Assembly: GCA_001564255.1 (NCBI GenBank)
Contig: LKNC01000198.1
Coordinates: forward strand, 1 to 5,355
Origin: Natrialbaceae archaeon Tc-Br11_E2g1
Lineage (GTDB): Archaea > Halobacteriota > Halobacteria > Halobacteriales > Natrialbaceae
Direction: 5' to 3'
DNA length: 5,355 bases
Positions 1-5,355 of the stretch are shown here, one piece after another (positions within the stretch are counted from its first letter, which is position 1; each line of letters starts with the position of its first letter). The translations under genes and the position numbers were made by a program. The notes under the pieces are model-generated. The model was not told the DNA's origin. It saw nothing but the letters and a program-made list of their open reading frames with translations, and searched no databases.

Positions 1-42
1 ACAGCAGTCGACGCGGGAGTCCTGTGTGGACAACGAACGGAC

Positions 43-48
43 GGTGAG
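43..48 (+). promoter_or_regulatory. Shine-Dalgarno-like site for the large secreted protein gene
   Basis: GGTGAG lies six bases before the ATG at 54 and matches part of the archaeal anti-Shine-Dalgarno complement GGAGGTGA. Haloarchaeal first genes are often leaderless, so a well-placed SD suggests that this message has a leader or that the gene is downstream in an operon. No TATA-like TTTAWA box is visible in positions 1-42, which fits a promoter outside the window. Confidence 0.5.
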
Positions 49-53
49 GATCG

Positions 54-3000
54 ATGAACCGGTTCTCCCGTGTGGTGACGATCGTCGTCGCCGTCGCGAT
101 GGTCTCGAGCGTGCTTGCACTCCCGGTTCTCGGGGGTGGTGACCTCGGAGACCCGGGAGAGAGCCTCGAGGACGACGGACTCGAGGGCGACCGATCGGCG
201 ACGGTCACGGGTCCAACGGCACCTGGTGACGGACTGACCGCGGTGGAGATGGGACCGACGGCACAGGTCCAAGAGCCGACTGACGACCACCGCGAGGCCG
301 TCGAGGCTGGCGTCGACGAGGGTATCGACGTCGTCCAGGCCCAAGGCGTCGAAGTGAGCCAGGAACAGCGGGCCACAGCCGTCGAGGGTGCACTCGAGTC
401 GGTCGCCCAACACCAGGACGCCGACGTCGAGCAGGTCCAGAAAGCGACTGCGGGGGCGGTTCACGGGACCCTGGTGCAAGACCAAGACGTCGAGATAGAG
501 CAGGTGCAAGTCGCTGTAGGCGGCGCGACCGACGGCACGCTCGCCCAGTATCAGACTGCGAGTGCAAGCCAGATGCAACACGCGGCGTGGGGGGCGACCC
601 ACGGCGCGATCGCCCAGAAACAGGTCGTGACGGTCGAACAGCTTCAGATCGCGACCCAAGGTGCGGCGGCGGGTGCTGCCTTCGAGGCCGGCGAGAAAGA
701 CGTCACAGAGCCCGGAAAGATCCAGGAGGCCGCACAGGGGGCGGCCTACGGCGTCGTGACTCAGTACCAGAAGACCACCGCCGAACAGCGTCAGCAGGTA
801 ACGCTCGGGCACGTCCGCCACGCCGCGGCGGGAGCCGCTGCGGGTGCACTCGAGGGCGCACAGGACCAACGCGTCGACGTCGAACAGTACCAGGCGGTAA
901 CGATCAAACAGGTCCAGAAGGCGGCGAAAGGCGCTGCAAAAGGTGCGCTGGTCCAACGCCAGGAGGTGACCACAGAGCAGACCCAGGCAGCCGCGCGTGG
1001 TGCCGCGAAAGGGCCACTCGAGAAGGTCCAGGAGGTACGTATCGAGCAGGTCCAGCGCGTGACGATCACGCAGATCCAGGAGGCTTCCTTCGGTGCGGCG
1101 AAGGGCGCGATCTCCCAGAGTCAGGCGGCGACCGTCGAGCAGATCCAGGCGGCGGCGGTGGGTAGCTCCGGCGGCGTGCTCGTCCAGAAACAGGAGGTCA
1201 GCATAACCCAGATCCAGAAAGCGGCCTTCGGCTCCTCGAAAGGAGCCGTCACTGGCGCGATCCAGCATCAGGTCGTCGACGTCGAGCAGGTCCAGGCCGC
1301 GGCGTTCGGTGCCGGCGAGGGCGCGATGGTCCAGACACAGACCGTCGATCTCACGCAGGTGCAGGTCCTCGCCGACGGTGCCGCCTCGGGCGTGTTGGCA
1401 CAGGCACAGGCCGCGACGGCTCAACAGCTCCAGGTCGCCGCGAGCGGTGCCGGGCAAGCGAGCGCACAGGTAATCCAGTACCAGCGCGTGACCGTCACAC
1501 AGGTGCAGGCTCTCGTCTCCGCGACGGCCGCCGAGGCGACCGACTACGCCGTCGACGCCGAGGTCGACCTCGATGACCTCGAGGATGTCCTCGCGTTCGC
1601 ACTCACAGAGGCCGAGCAGCGAGCCGAGGAGATCGACGAACTCGAGGGCGAGGCGTCGGTCACCTTCGCCGACCAAGACAGCGACGGCGAGACGGTCGTC
1701 GTCGAAGATCTCTCGCTCTCGGAAGGCGGCTTTATCGCGATCCACGACGAGGCCGTCTTCGAGGGCGAGGTCGACAGCGTCCGCGGGGTCTCCGAATATC
1801 TCGAGCCAGGCGACCACGAGGACGTCGAGATCGAACTCGAGGAACCGATCGCCGAAGAGCGGACGCTTTTCGCCGTCGCCCACCTCGATACGACGGGCGA
1901 CGAGGAGTTCACCTACGTCGAGACCGACGGCGAGGAAGACGTCCCCTACGTCGACTCAGGCGGGTCGCCGATCTACGACGAGGCGGTCGTGACGGTCGAG
2001 GACCCCGACGTGATCGATTCGGCACCCGAAGCCGTTGGAGCACTCGAGGTCACCGACTCCGAGATCGACGTTGATGCCGACGAAGAATACGTCACGCTCC
2101 GGAACGTGGTTGACGCGCCCCTCGAGATGGGCGGCTGGACCGTCGAGGGCGGCGAAAACGAACCGTACACGTTCCCCGACGGCTTCACGCTCGAGCCCGA
2201 CGCGGCGGTCACGCTCATCACGGGCGAGGGCGAGGACACCGAGGAGACACTCTACCGGGGGCTCGAACAGCCGGCCTGGGACGAAACCGGGGACACCGTG
2301 ATCGTCCGTGACGCCGCAGGTGCGCTCCTCCTCGAGCACGAACTCGAGTCCGCGGTACCCGACCTCGAGGCGACACTCACCGTTCCCGACCAGGAGGGCG
2401 ACGGTGAGACGCTGGTCGTCGACGAAGCGAGCGCACCCGAGGAGTACGTGGTGACCGTCGTCGACGAGGACGGCGGGATGATCGGCGAGAGCGAGACGTT
2501 CGACGCCGAACAGGTGGTCGAGGACCTCGAGGTCCCCCTCGAACCACCCCTCGAGGACGACGCGACCCTCGACGTCGAGATCAGATCCACAGAAGACTAC
2601 GAGGTGCTCACGAACGAGACGATCGCGTACACCCTCGAGGACGTCCCCGAGGCCATCTTGAATGTCTCCGATCAGGAGGGCGACGGTGAAACACTGGTCA
2701 TCGAGGAGGCGAGTGCTCCCGAGGAGTACTATCTGGCAACCGTCGAGGATGGCGAGGTGATCGGTGAGAGCGAGACCTTCGACGCCGAACAGGTGATCGA
2801 AGACCTCGAGATCGGTCTCGAACCACCCCTCGAGGACGACACGACCCTCGATGTGGAGGTCAGAGCCGCCGAAGACGACGAGGTGCTCGCGAGCGAGACG
2901 ATCGAATACGTCCTCGAGGACGTCCCCGTGGCGAGTGTCGTCTTCGAAGACCAGGAGAGTGATGGCACGACCGTCACCGTCGACAGCGCCGACGTTCCGG

Positions 3001-3995
3001 AGGGTGGCTTCGTCGCGATCTACGAGGAAGATGCAATACCCGAGGACGTGACCCTCGAGGACCTCGAGCCCGAGGACGTCGATCCGGAAGCGGTGATCGG
3101 CGTCTCCGAATACTTAGCGCCCGGCGAGTACGAGGACCTCGAGGTCGACCTCTTCGACGTGCCCGGCCTCGAGTTCGAAGCCGACGCACTCGAGGCGGGA
3201 GAACAGGGGCTGATCGCAGTCGCACACGAGGATGTCGGAGGGACGGAGACCTTCGAGTTCGTCGAGACTGAGGGTGAAGACGACGGGCCGTCCGTCGATG
3301 AAGACGGCGTGGTCGTCGCCGACGACGCCCTCGTGACCGTCGAAGCCGAGACCGAGCCTCCGGAGTTCGCCATCGAGAACGTGGAGACGAACGCACCGAT
3401 CGAAGCGGGTGAGACCCTCGAGGCCGAGACGACCGTCGAAAACGTCGGCGGGGAGGCGGGCACCCAGGAACTCGAGCTCTCACTCGATGGGACGACCGTC
3501 GACACGGCCGAGTTCTCACTCGAGGCCGGCGAGGTCGGCGCGGTGACGCTCTCGGCCGTGATCGACGAGCCGGGCGAGTACGCCCTCGAGGTCGCGAGCG
3601 ACGACGACAGTGACGGGACGACGATCACGGTCGACGCGCCGCCGACGTTCGCCGTGACGGACCTCTCGGCACCCGCGAGTTCCGGGGTCGGTGAGACGAT
3701 CGAGGTGAGCGCGACGATCGAGAACGAAGGCGGTCTCGAGGGGACGGGGACGGTGACATACGCCGTCGACGGGGTCGACCTCGAGCAAGAGCAGGTGACG
3801 CTGGCTGGCGGCGAGTCGGCGACCGTCGCGTTCGAGTACACGGTTCCCGAGGAGCAGGCGGGGACGGACCCGATACACCAGGTCAGGACAGAAGACGACG
3901 ATGCGACGGTTCCGATCCCCGTCGAGCCCGAAGAGCCGGAGTCGGAAGAACCGGAGCCACCGGAGTCGGAACTACCCGAGGAGCCCGCTGACTAG
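54..3995 (+). CDS. Large secreted repeat protein: signal peptide, Q/A/G repeat array, DUF7282-like, lamin-tail-like and CARDB-like domains
   Basis: I do not recognise the whole protein as a named one; the function is unknown, and it is probably an extracellular structural or adhesive protein. Residues 1-6 are a short basic N-region (MNRFSR) and residues 7-26 a hydrophobic core, a Sec-type signal without twin arginines or a lipobox. Residues 27-92 are a low-complexity linker. Residues 93-485 are a glutamine-rich repeat array, annotated separately. Residues 534-650 read as a haloarchaeal DUF7282-like domain (FADQDSDGETVVV, GGFIAIHDE, GVSEYLEPG). Residues 662-765 read as a lamin-tail-like domain (EEYVTLRN, GGWTV, FTLEPDAAVTL). 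Residues 777-869 and 871-962 are near-duplicate DUF7282-like halves. Residues 959-1097 are another complete copy (FEDQESDGTTVTV, GGFVAIYEE). Residues 1104-1195 and 1198-1285 resemble CARDB/Ig-like folds (VENVGGEAGT, IENEGGLEGTG). Residues 1287-1313 are a Pro/Glu tail. I saw no cysteine. The start is supported by the signal peptide and by GGTGAG upstream. There is no C-terminal transmembrane helix or PGF motif. Domain names are from memory of the families; the reading frame is near certain. Confidence 0.93.
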   Translation: MNRFSRVVTIVVAVAMVSSVLALPVLGGGDLGDPGESLEDDGLEGDRSATVTGPTAPGDGLTAVEMGPTAQVQEPTDDHREAVEAGVDEGIDVVQAQGVEVSQEQRATAVEGALESVAQHQDADVEQVQKATAGAVHGTLVQDQDVEIEQVQVAVGGATDGTLAQYQTASASQMQHAAWGATHGAIAQKQVVTVEQLQIATQGAAAGAAFEAGEKDVTEPGKIQEAAQGAAYGVVTQYQKTTAEQRQQVTLGHVRHAAAGAAAGALEGAQDQRVDVEQYQAVTIKQVQKAAKGAAKGALVQRQEVTTEQTQAAARGAAKGPLEKVQEVRIEQVQRVTITQIQEASFGAAKGAISQSQAATVEQIQAAAVGSSGGVLVQKQEVSITQIQKAAFGSSKGAVTGAIQHQVVDVEQVQAAAFGAGEGAMVQTQTVDLTQVQVLADGAASGVLAQAQAATAQQLQVAASGAGQASAQVIQYQRVTVTQVQALVSATAAEATDYAVDAEVDLDDLEDVLAFALTEAEQRAEEIDELEGEASVTFADQDSDGETVVVEDLSLSEGGFIAIHDEAVFEGEVDSVRGVSEYLEPGDHEDVEIELEEPIAEERTLFAVAHLDTTGDEEFTYVETDGEEDVPYVDSGGSPIYDEAVVTVEDPDVIDSAPEAVGALEVTDSEIDVDADEEYVTLRNVVDAPLEMGGWTVEGGENEPYTFPDGFTLEPDAAVTLITGEGEDTEETLYRGLEQPAWDETGDTVIVRDAAGALLLEHELESAVPDLEATLTVPDQEGDGETLVVDEASAPEEYVVTVVDEDGGMIGESETFDAEQVVEDLEVPLEPPLEDDATLDVEIRSTEDYEVLTNETIAYTLEDVPEAILNVSDQEGDGETLVIEEASAPEEYYLATVEDGEVIGESETFDAEQVIEDLEIGLEPPLEDDTTLDVEVRAAEDDEVLASETIEYVLEDVPVASVVFEDQESDGTTVTVDSADVPEGGFVAIYEEDAIPEDVTLEDLEPEDVDPEAVIGVSEYLAPGEYEDLEVDLFDVPGLEFEADALEAGEQGLIAVAHEDVGGTETFEFVETEGEDDGPSVDEDGVVVADDALVTVEAETEPPEFAIENVETNAPIEAGETLEAETTVENVGGEAGTQELELSLDGTTVDTAEFSLEAGEVGAVTLSAVIDEPGEYALEVASDDDSDGTTITVDAPPTFAVTDLSAPASSGVGETIEVSATIENEGGLEGTGTVTYAVDGVDLEQEQVTLAGGESATVAFEYTVPEEQAGTDPIHQVRTEDDDATVPIPVEPEEPESEEPEPPESELPEEPAD
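330..1508 (+). repeat. Coding repeat array, two-module 8 + 15 residue design (mostly 23-residue period)
   Basis: This covers residues 93-485 of the large protein. A five-residue anchor of the type [V/I]-[E/T]-Q-[V/I/L]-Q recurs 19 times, starting at residues 101, 125, 148, 171, 194, 220, 243, 251, 276, 284, 307, 330, 338, 361, 384, 410, 433, 456 and 481. Of the 18 intervals, ten are exactly 23 residues, five are 24-26 and three are exactly 8. The full unit reads anchor, then x-A-A-x-G-A-A-x-G-A-L-x, then Q-x-Q-x-V-[T/D]. Copies have diverged at DNA level (for example gagcaggtccag against acgcagatccag), so the array is old and under protein-level selection rather than a fresh microsatellite. 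The copies at 220 (PGKIQ) and 251 (LGHVR) are the most degenerate anchors. The period and motif are directly visible; any structure or function is inference. Confidence 0.9.
2382..2939 (+). repeat. In-frame tandem duplication of a roughly 94-residue domain
   Basis: Residues 777-869 and 871-962 of the large protein (DNA 2382-2660 and 2664-2939) are two direct copies. They share DQEGDGETLV, EASAPEEY, IGESETFDAEQV, LEPPLEDD and LEDVP in the same order, with a single-residue length difference near residues 805-810. The DNA also matches closely over stretches such as gaccaggagggcgacggtga against gatcaggagggcgacggtga. The first half resembles the start of the DUF7282-like domains elsewhere in the protein (D-Q-x-x-D-G-x-T-x-V). 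However, these copies lack the GGF-x-A-I and GVSEYL segments, so they look like a shortened derivative that duplicated more recently than the other domains diverged. Confidence 0.88.
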
Positions 3996-4042
3996 TCGAC
4001 AGAAACTGCGACGACGGTGTCTCGCCAGTTCCCCGTCGGTCG

Positions 4043-4047
4043 AAAAA
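4043..4047 (-). terminator. Possible U-tract terminator after the 96-residue gene
   Basis: On the minus strand, five consecutive T residues (cgTTTTTcg) lie about 28 bases past the TGA at 4075, in a GC-rich spacer. Archaeal intrinsic termination relies mainly on short U-tracts rather than hairpins, so this is a reasonable candidate. Only one short tract is present and no convincing stem was found. The plus-strand gene shows no comparable T-run in the same spacer. Confidence 0.35.
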
Positions 4048-4074
4048 CGCGGTCCGGGTGCGCGTGCGTCGCGG

Positions 4075-4365
4075 TCAGTGGTGGTGACCCGTCGCCTCGG
4101 CGAACGTGACGCCGAAGCGTTCCTCGAAGAGGTCCATAACGACCTCCTCCTGGGCCTCGAGTCGCTCGTCTGCGCTCTCGCCGTGGTGGACGACGTGGTG
4201 GGCGCGGCTGGCGAAAGAGAGCAAGACGACGTCGCCGACGGTTTCGGCGGGGGATTGGCCGCCCTCCCCGACGAGGTCGACGAGCCCGGCGGGGGCCGTC
4301 ACTTCGTCTGCAGTGCCGTCGTCAGATTGGATCGCGAACGAGATGGTCTCGACTTCGTCTGTCAT
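4075..4365 (-). CDS. Small acidic His-cluster protein, haloarchaeal DUF family (possibly DUF7545)
   Basis: This is a 96-residue soluble protein with no signal peptide or membrane segment. Its acidic composition and codon use are typical of haloarchaea. Residues 5-32 look like a small beta-rich N-terminal part (ETISFAIQ, TAPAGLVDLV). Residues 39-61 form a helix-like stretch carrying R-A-H-H-V-V-H-H at residues 54-61. Residues 64-84 are a charged helix (ESADERLEAQEE, MDLFEERFG), and the protein ends G-H-H-H. From memory it resembles a short haloarchaea-only family, DUF7545; that name is tentative and no function is known to me. The gene converges on the large secreted-protein gene with 79 bases between stops. 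It has a TATA-like box about 25 bases before the ATG, consistent with leaderless transcription and with this start. Confidence 0.85.
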   Translation of the reverse strand: MTDEVETISFAIQSDDGTADEVTAPAGLVDLVGEGGQSPAETVGDVVLLSFASRAHHVVHHGESADERLEAQEEVVMDLFEERFGVTFAEATGHHH

Positions 4366-4387
4366 ACCCCTACCGTCGGGCGGTGAA

Positions 4388-4396
4388 CGTAAAGAT
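4388..4396 (-). promoter_or_regulatory. TATA-like box for the 96-residue gene
   Basis: On the minus strand the sequence reads ATCTTTACG, a TTTA-type box in otherwise GC-rich DNA. It is centred about 26 bases upstream of the ATG at 4365. That is the expected archaeal TATA-to-start spacing if transcription begins at or next to the start codon, as is common for leaderless haloarchaeal messages. No clear purine-rich BRE was identified. Confidence 0.5.
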
Positions 4397-4579
4397 GCTC
4401 CGGCTCATCCACACAGCGGGCGGTAGCATACTCGCCAGGAACGCACAGGCCTGCCGGACGTCGAACTCGAGGAGGGGATCGGAGAGCGTCCGGCCACTTC
4501 GTCGACGACGGGTGGCGAACTCGTGAGCGTCCGATCACCGTTCCCGTGGCAAACGAGACACACTGTCAAACGCGGGAGA
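4397..4579. other. Non-coding spacer between the 96- and 153-residue genes
   Basis: I found no supported gene, tRNA-like cloverleaf, direct repeat or strong terminator here. Open frames cross it on both strands, but they start inside or run into the neighbouring gene and show no haloarchaeal acidic bias. The minus-strand T content just past the TAG at 4580 (gcgTTTgac, tcgTTTgcc) is only weakly terminator-like. An untested small RNA cannot be excluded. Confidence 0.5.
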
Positions 4580-5041
4580 CTAGTCCGTACCGGCTGCGAC
4601 GTTCCGAACCGAGTCCCACCGCCCTTTCGACTCGAGGTGTGACTGTAACTCCTCTGCGTACTCCTGGGTGAGTTCCTCCGCAGCCTGGCGTTCCGCCTCG
4701 TAGGACGTCGCGCCGTCACCACCCATACCGAGTGCGCCCTTGATCGAATCGACGAGTCCGCCGCCACTCGAGGCTCCGGAATCGCCCCCCATCCCGCCCA
4801 TCGCCCCGGCCTGCGAGCGGACGTTCTCGAGTTCCGGGAGGATCTGCTCGAGTTTCTCCGTGTTGGCCACGATCCGCGCCCGGTCTGGGTCCTCGGGACG
4901 TTCGATCTCGAACTCCGTTGCGGTCATGATCAGACTCCACTCCTGGCTCGAAAAGCGCGAGCCGGCGATACGGGTCGAAAACTCCTGATCGACGGCCATG
5001 CGTTCGCCGACGATTCGGTCGTTCCAGGACTGTTGACTCAT
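4580..5041 (-). CDS. Conserved haloarchaeal protein, DUF5799-like
   Basis: This is a 153-residue cytoplasmic protein of unknown function. Residues 1-75 form a compact conserved-looking N-terminal part (SWNDRIVGERM, VDQEF, FSSQEWSLIMTATEFEIE, EDPDRARIVANTEKL, ILPELENV). Residues 78-110 are a Gly/Met/Ser-rich flexible linker (GAMGGMGGDSG, GALGMGGDG) enclosing the short helix LVDSIKGAL. Residues 113-139 form a charged helix (YEAERQAAEELTQEYAEEL), probably a coiled coil, followed by GRWDSVRNVA. From memory the N-terminal pattern matches haloarchaeal DUF5799 proteins; this was not checked by search. I chose the ATG at 5041 because that family starts M-S-Q-Q-S-W. The in-frame extension to 5122 would add 27 residues with several Arg and Lys and few acidic residues, unlike the rest. 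The gene follows the hydrolase gene on the same strand after 149 bases, so co-transcription is possible but not shown. Confidence 0.87.
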   Translation of the reverse strand: MSQQSWNDRIVGERMAVDQEFSTRIAGSRFSSQEWSLIMTATEFEIERPEDPDRARIVANTEKLEQILPELENVRSQAGAMGGMGGDSGASSGGGLVDSIKGALGMGGDGATSYEAERQAAEELTQEYAEELQSHLESKGRWDSVRNVAAGTD

Positions 5042-5074
5042 ACCCTGACGTTCGACCGAGGGCCGTATCAGGGT
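5042..5074. repeat. Short inverted repeat abutting the start of the 153-residue gene
   Basis: ACCCTGA at 5042-5048 and TCAGGGT at 5068-5074 are perfect 7-base inverted copies separated by 19 bases, directly against the ATG of the minus-strand gene. A weak AT-rich spot (minus-strand TGATAC) overlaps the distal arm at roughly the archaeal TATA distance. The arrangement could be an operator over a core promoter or a leader hairpin. Seven-base arms can occur by chance, so confidence in a role is low. Confidence 0.3.
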
Positions 5075-5190
5075 TTCCCTGGAGACGGTCGTGACGTGTT
5101 TGGACACACCGGCGTACGCCACGACGGCCGCCGGCCTAACCGTTGGTTCACGCCGGGAGAACAGTCGGGATGGGCGACGGCTCGCCGTGT

Positions 5191-5355
5191 TCAGGACAGC
5201 CGTTCGCTCAGATCGAACGGTTCGTCGGCCTCGAGGGCGTGGACCTCGGCATCGCTTCCGGTCGCACGCACCTCACTCTCGAAGTCCCCGGGGTCCTGTT
5301 CGATCGGCGGGAAGGTGTCGTAGTGCTGTGGGAACGCGTGGTCGACCTCGAGCCA
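5191..5355 (-). CDS. C-terminal end of a UPF0173-type metal-dependent hydrolase (MBL fold), partial
   Basis: The gene runs off the right edge; only the last 54 codons and the TGA are present, starting with W-L-E-V-D-H-A. The segment H-Y-D-T-F-P-P-I-E-Q-D-P at residues 11-22 of the fragment matches the conserved C-terminal signature (M/Q-H-Y-x-T-F-P-x-I) of the UPF0173/COG2220 metallo-beta-lactamase-fold family. Its His is a likely metal ligand. The rest is an acidic C-terminal tail ending S-E-R-L-S. The catalytic H-x-H-x-D-H motif would lie outside the window, so activity cannot be judged. Family members are cytoplasmic, predicted zinc-dependent hydrolases whose physiological substrate is generally unknown. 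The gene is on the same strand as, and upstream of, the 153-residue gene. Confidence 0.85.
   Translation of the reverse strand, partial: WLEVDHAFPQHYDTFPPIEQDPGDFESEVRATGSDAEVHALEADEPFDLSERLS

Noticed and set aside
587..1165. Long plus-strand open frame inside the repeat array
   Set aside because: It is an alternate-frame reading of the Q/A/G repeats, giving Arg/Gly-rich sequence without haloarchaeal acidic bias; the frame of the large gene has the signal peptide, repeats and domains.
330..1508. CRISPR or DNA-level tandem repeat
   Set aside because: The period is in the protein; DNA copies are diverged, there are no conserved spacers, and the reading frame is kept throughout.
2974..3878. 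Minus-strand open frames opposite the C-terminal half of the large gene
   Set aside because: Their products are Ser/Arg-rich low-complexity sequences expected from the complement of GC-rich acidic codons (GAG, GAC, CTC); they have no domain or plausible start.
3996..4074. Frameshifted remnant of a PGF-CTERM anchor after the large gene
   Set aside because: None of the three plus-strand frames encodes PGF or a hydrophobic helix followed by basic residues.
4405..4767. Minus-strand frame with a C-x-x-C pair in the spacer
   Set aside because: It overlaps the DUF5799-like gene in another frame, the rest is Ser/Arg/Thr-rich, and a single C-L-V-C pair is not enough for a zinc-finger call.
5042..5122. 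Extended N terminus for the DUF5799-like gene
   Set aside because: The 27 extra residues are basic and unlike the acidic protein, and M-S-Q-Q-S-W at 5041 fits the family start.
5177..5188. ACGGC-TC-GCCGT inverted repeat just past the hydrolase stop, as a terminator
   Set aside because: The stem is 5 bases with a 2-base gap and no T-tract follows; it is expected by chance in GC-rich DNA.

Overview
This 5.4 kb window is from a halophilic archaeon (class Halobacteria), genus not determined. Three things point there: high GC with strong G/C preference at codon third positions, very acidic predicted proteins with frequent Leu-Glu pairs encoded by CTCGAG, and small proteins that look like haloarchaea-restricted families.

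Layout. Positions 54-3995 (+) hold one large gene for a secreted 1313-residue protein. It has a Sec-type signal peptide, then a roughly 400-residue glutamine/alanine/glycine repeat array, then a long acidic string of beta-rich domains. I read these domains as a DUF7282-like domain, a lamin-tail-like domain, two near-identical DUF7282-like halves in tandem, a further DUF7282-like domain and two CARDB-like Ig folds. A short Pro/Glu tail ends the protein, with no visible membrane anchor. The other three genes are on the minus strand. From right to left they are the C-terminal end of a UPF0173-type metallo-beta-lactamase-fold hydrolase (5191 to the window edge), a 153-residue protein of a haloarchaeal family I take to be DUF5799 (4580-5041), and a 96-residue His-cluster protein probably of a small haloarchaeal DUF family (4075-4365). 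The large gene and the 96-residue gene converge across 79 bases.

Intergenic regions. Positions 1-53 hold a Shine-Dalgarno-like GGTGAG and possibly the last codons of an upstream gene overlapping by ATGA. Positions 4366-4579 hold a promoter-like TTTAC box for the 96-residue gene and otherwise nothing I can support. Positions 5042-5190 hold a short inverted repeat next to the start of the 153-residue gene.

The genes share no visible pathway; the minus-strand genes look like ordinary conserved haloarchaeal chromosome. The item most worth attention is the repeat array. It is built from two modules: an 8-residue Q-x-Q-x-V-x-V-x unit with strictly alternating side chains, and a 15-residue glycine-zipper-like A-A-x-G-A-A-x-G unit. 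I do not recognise it as a named family. A fibrous, beta-solenoid or amyloid-like cell-surface or matrix protein is a plausible reading, but that is inference.
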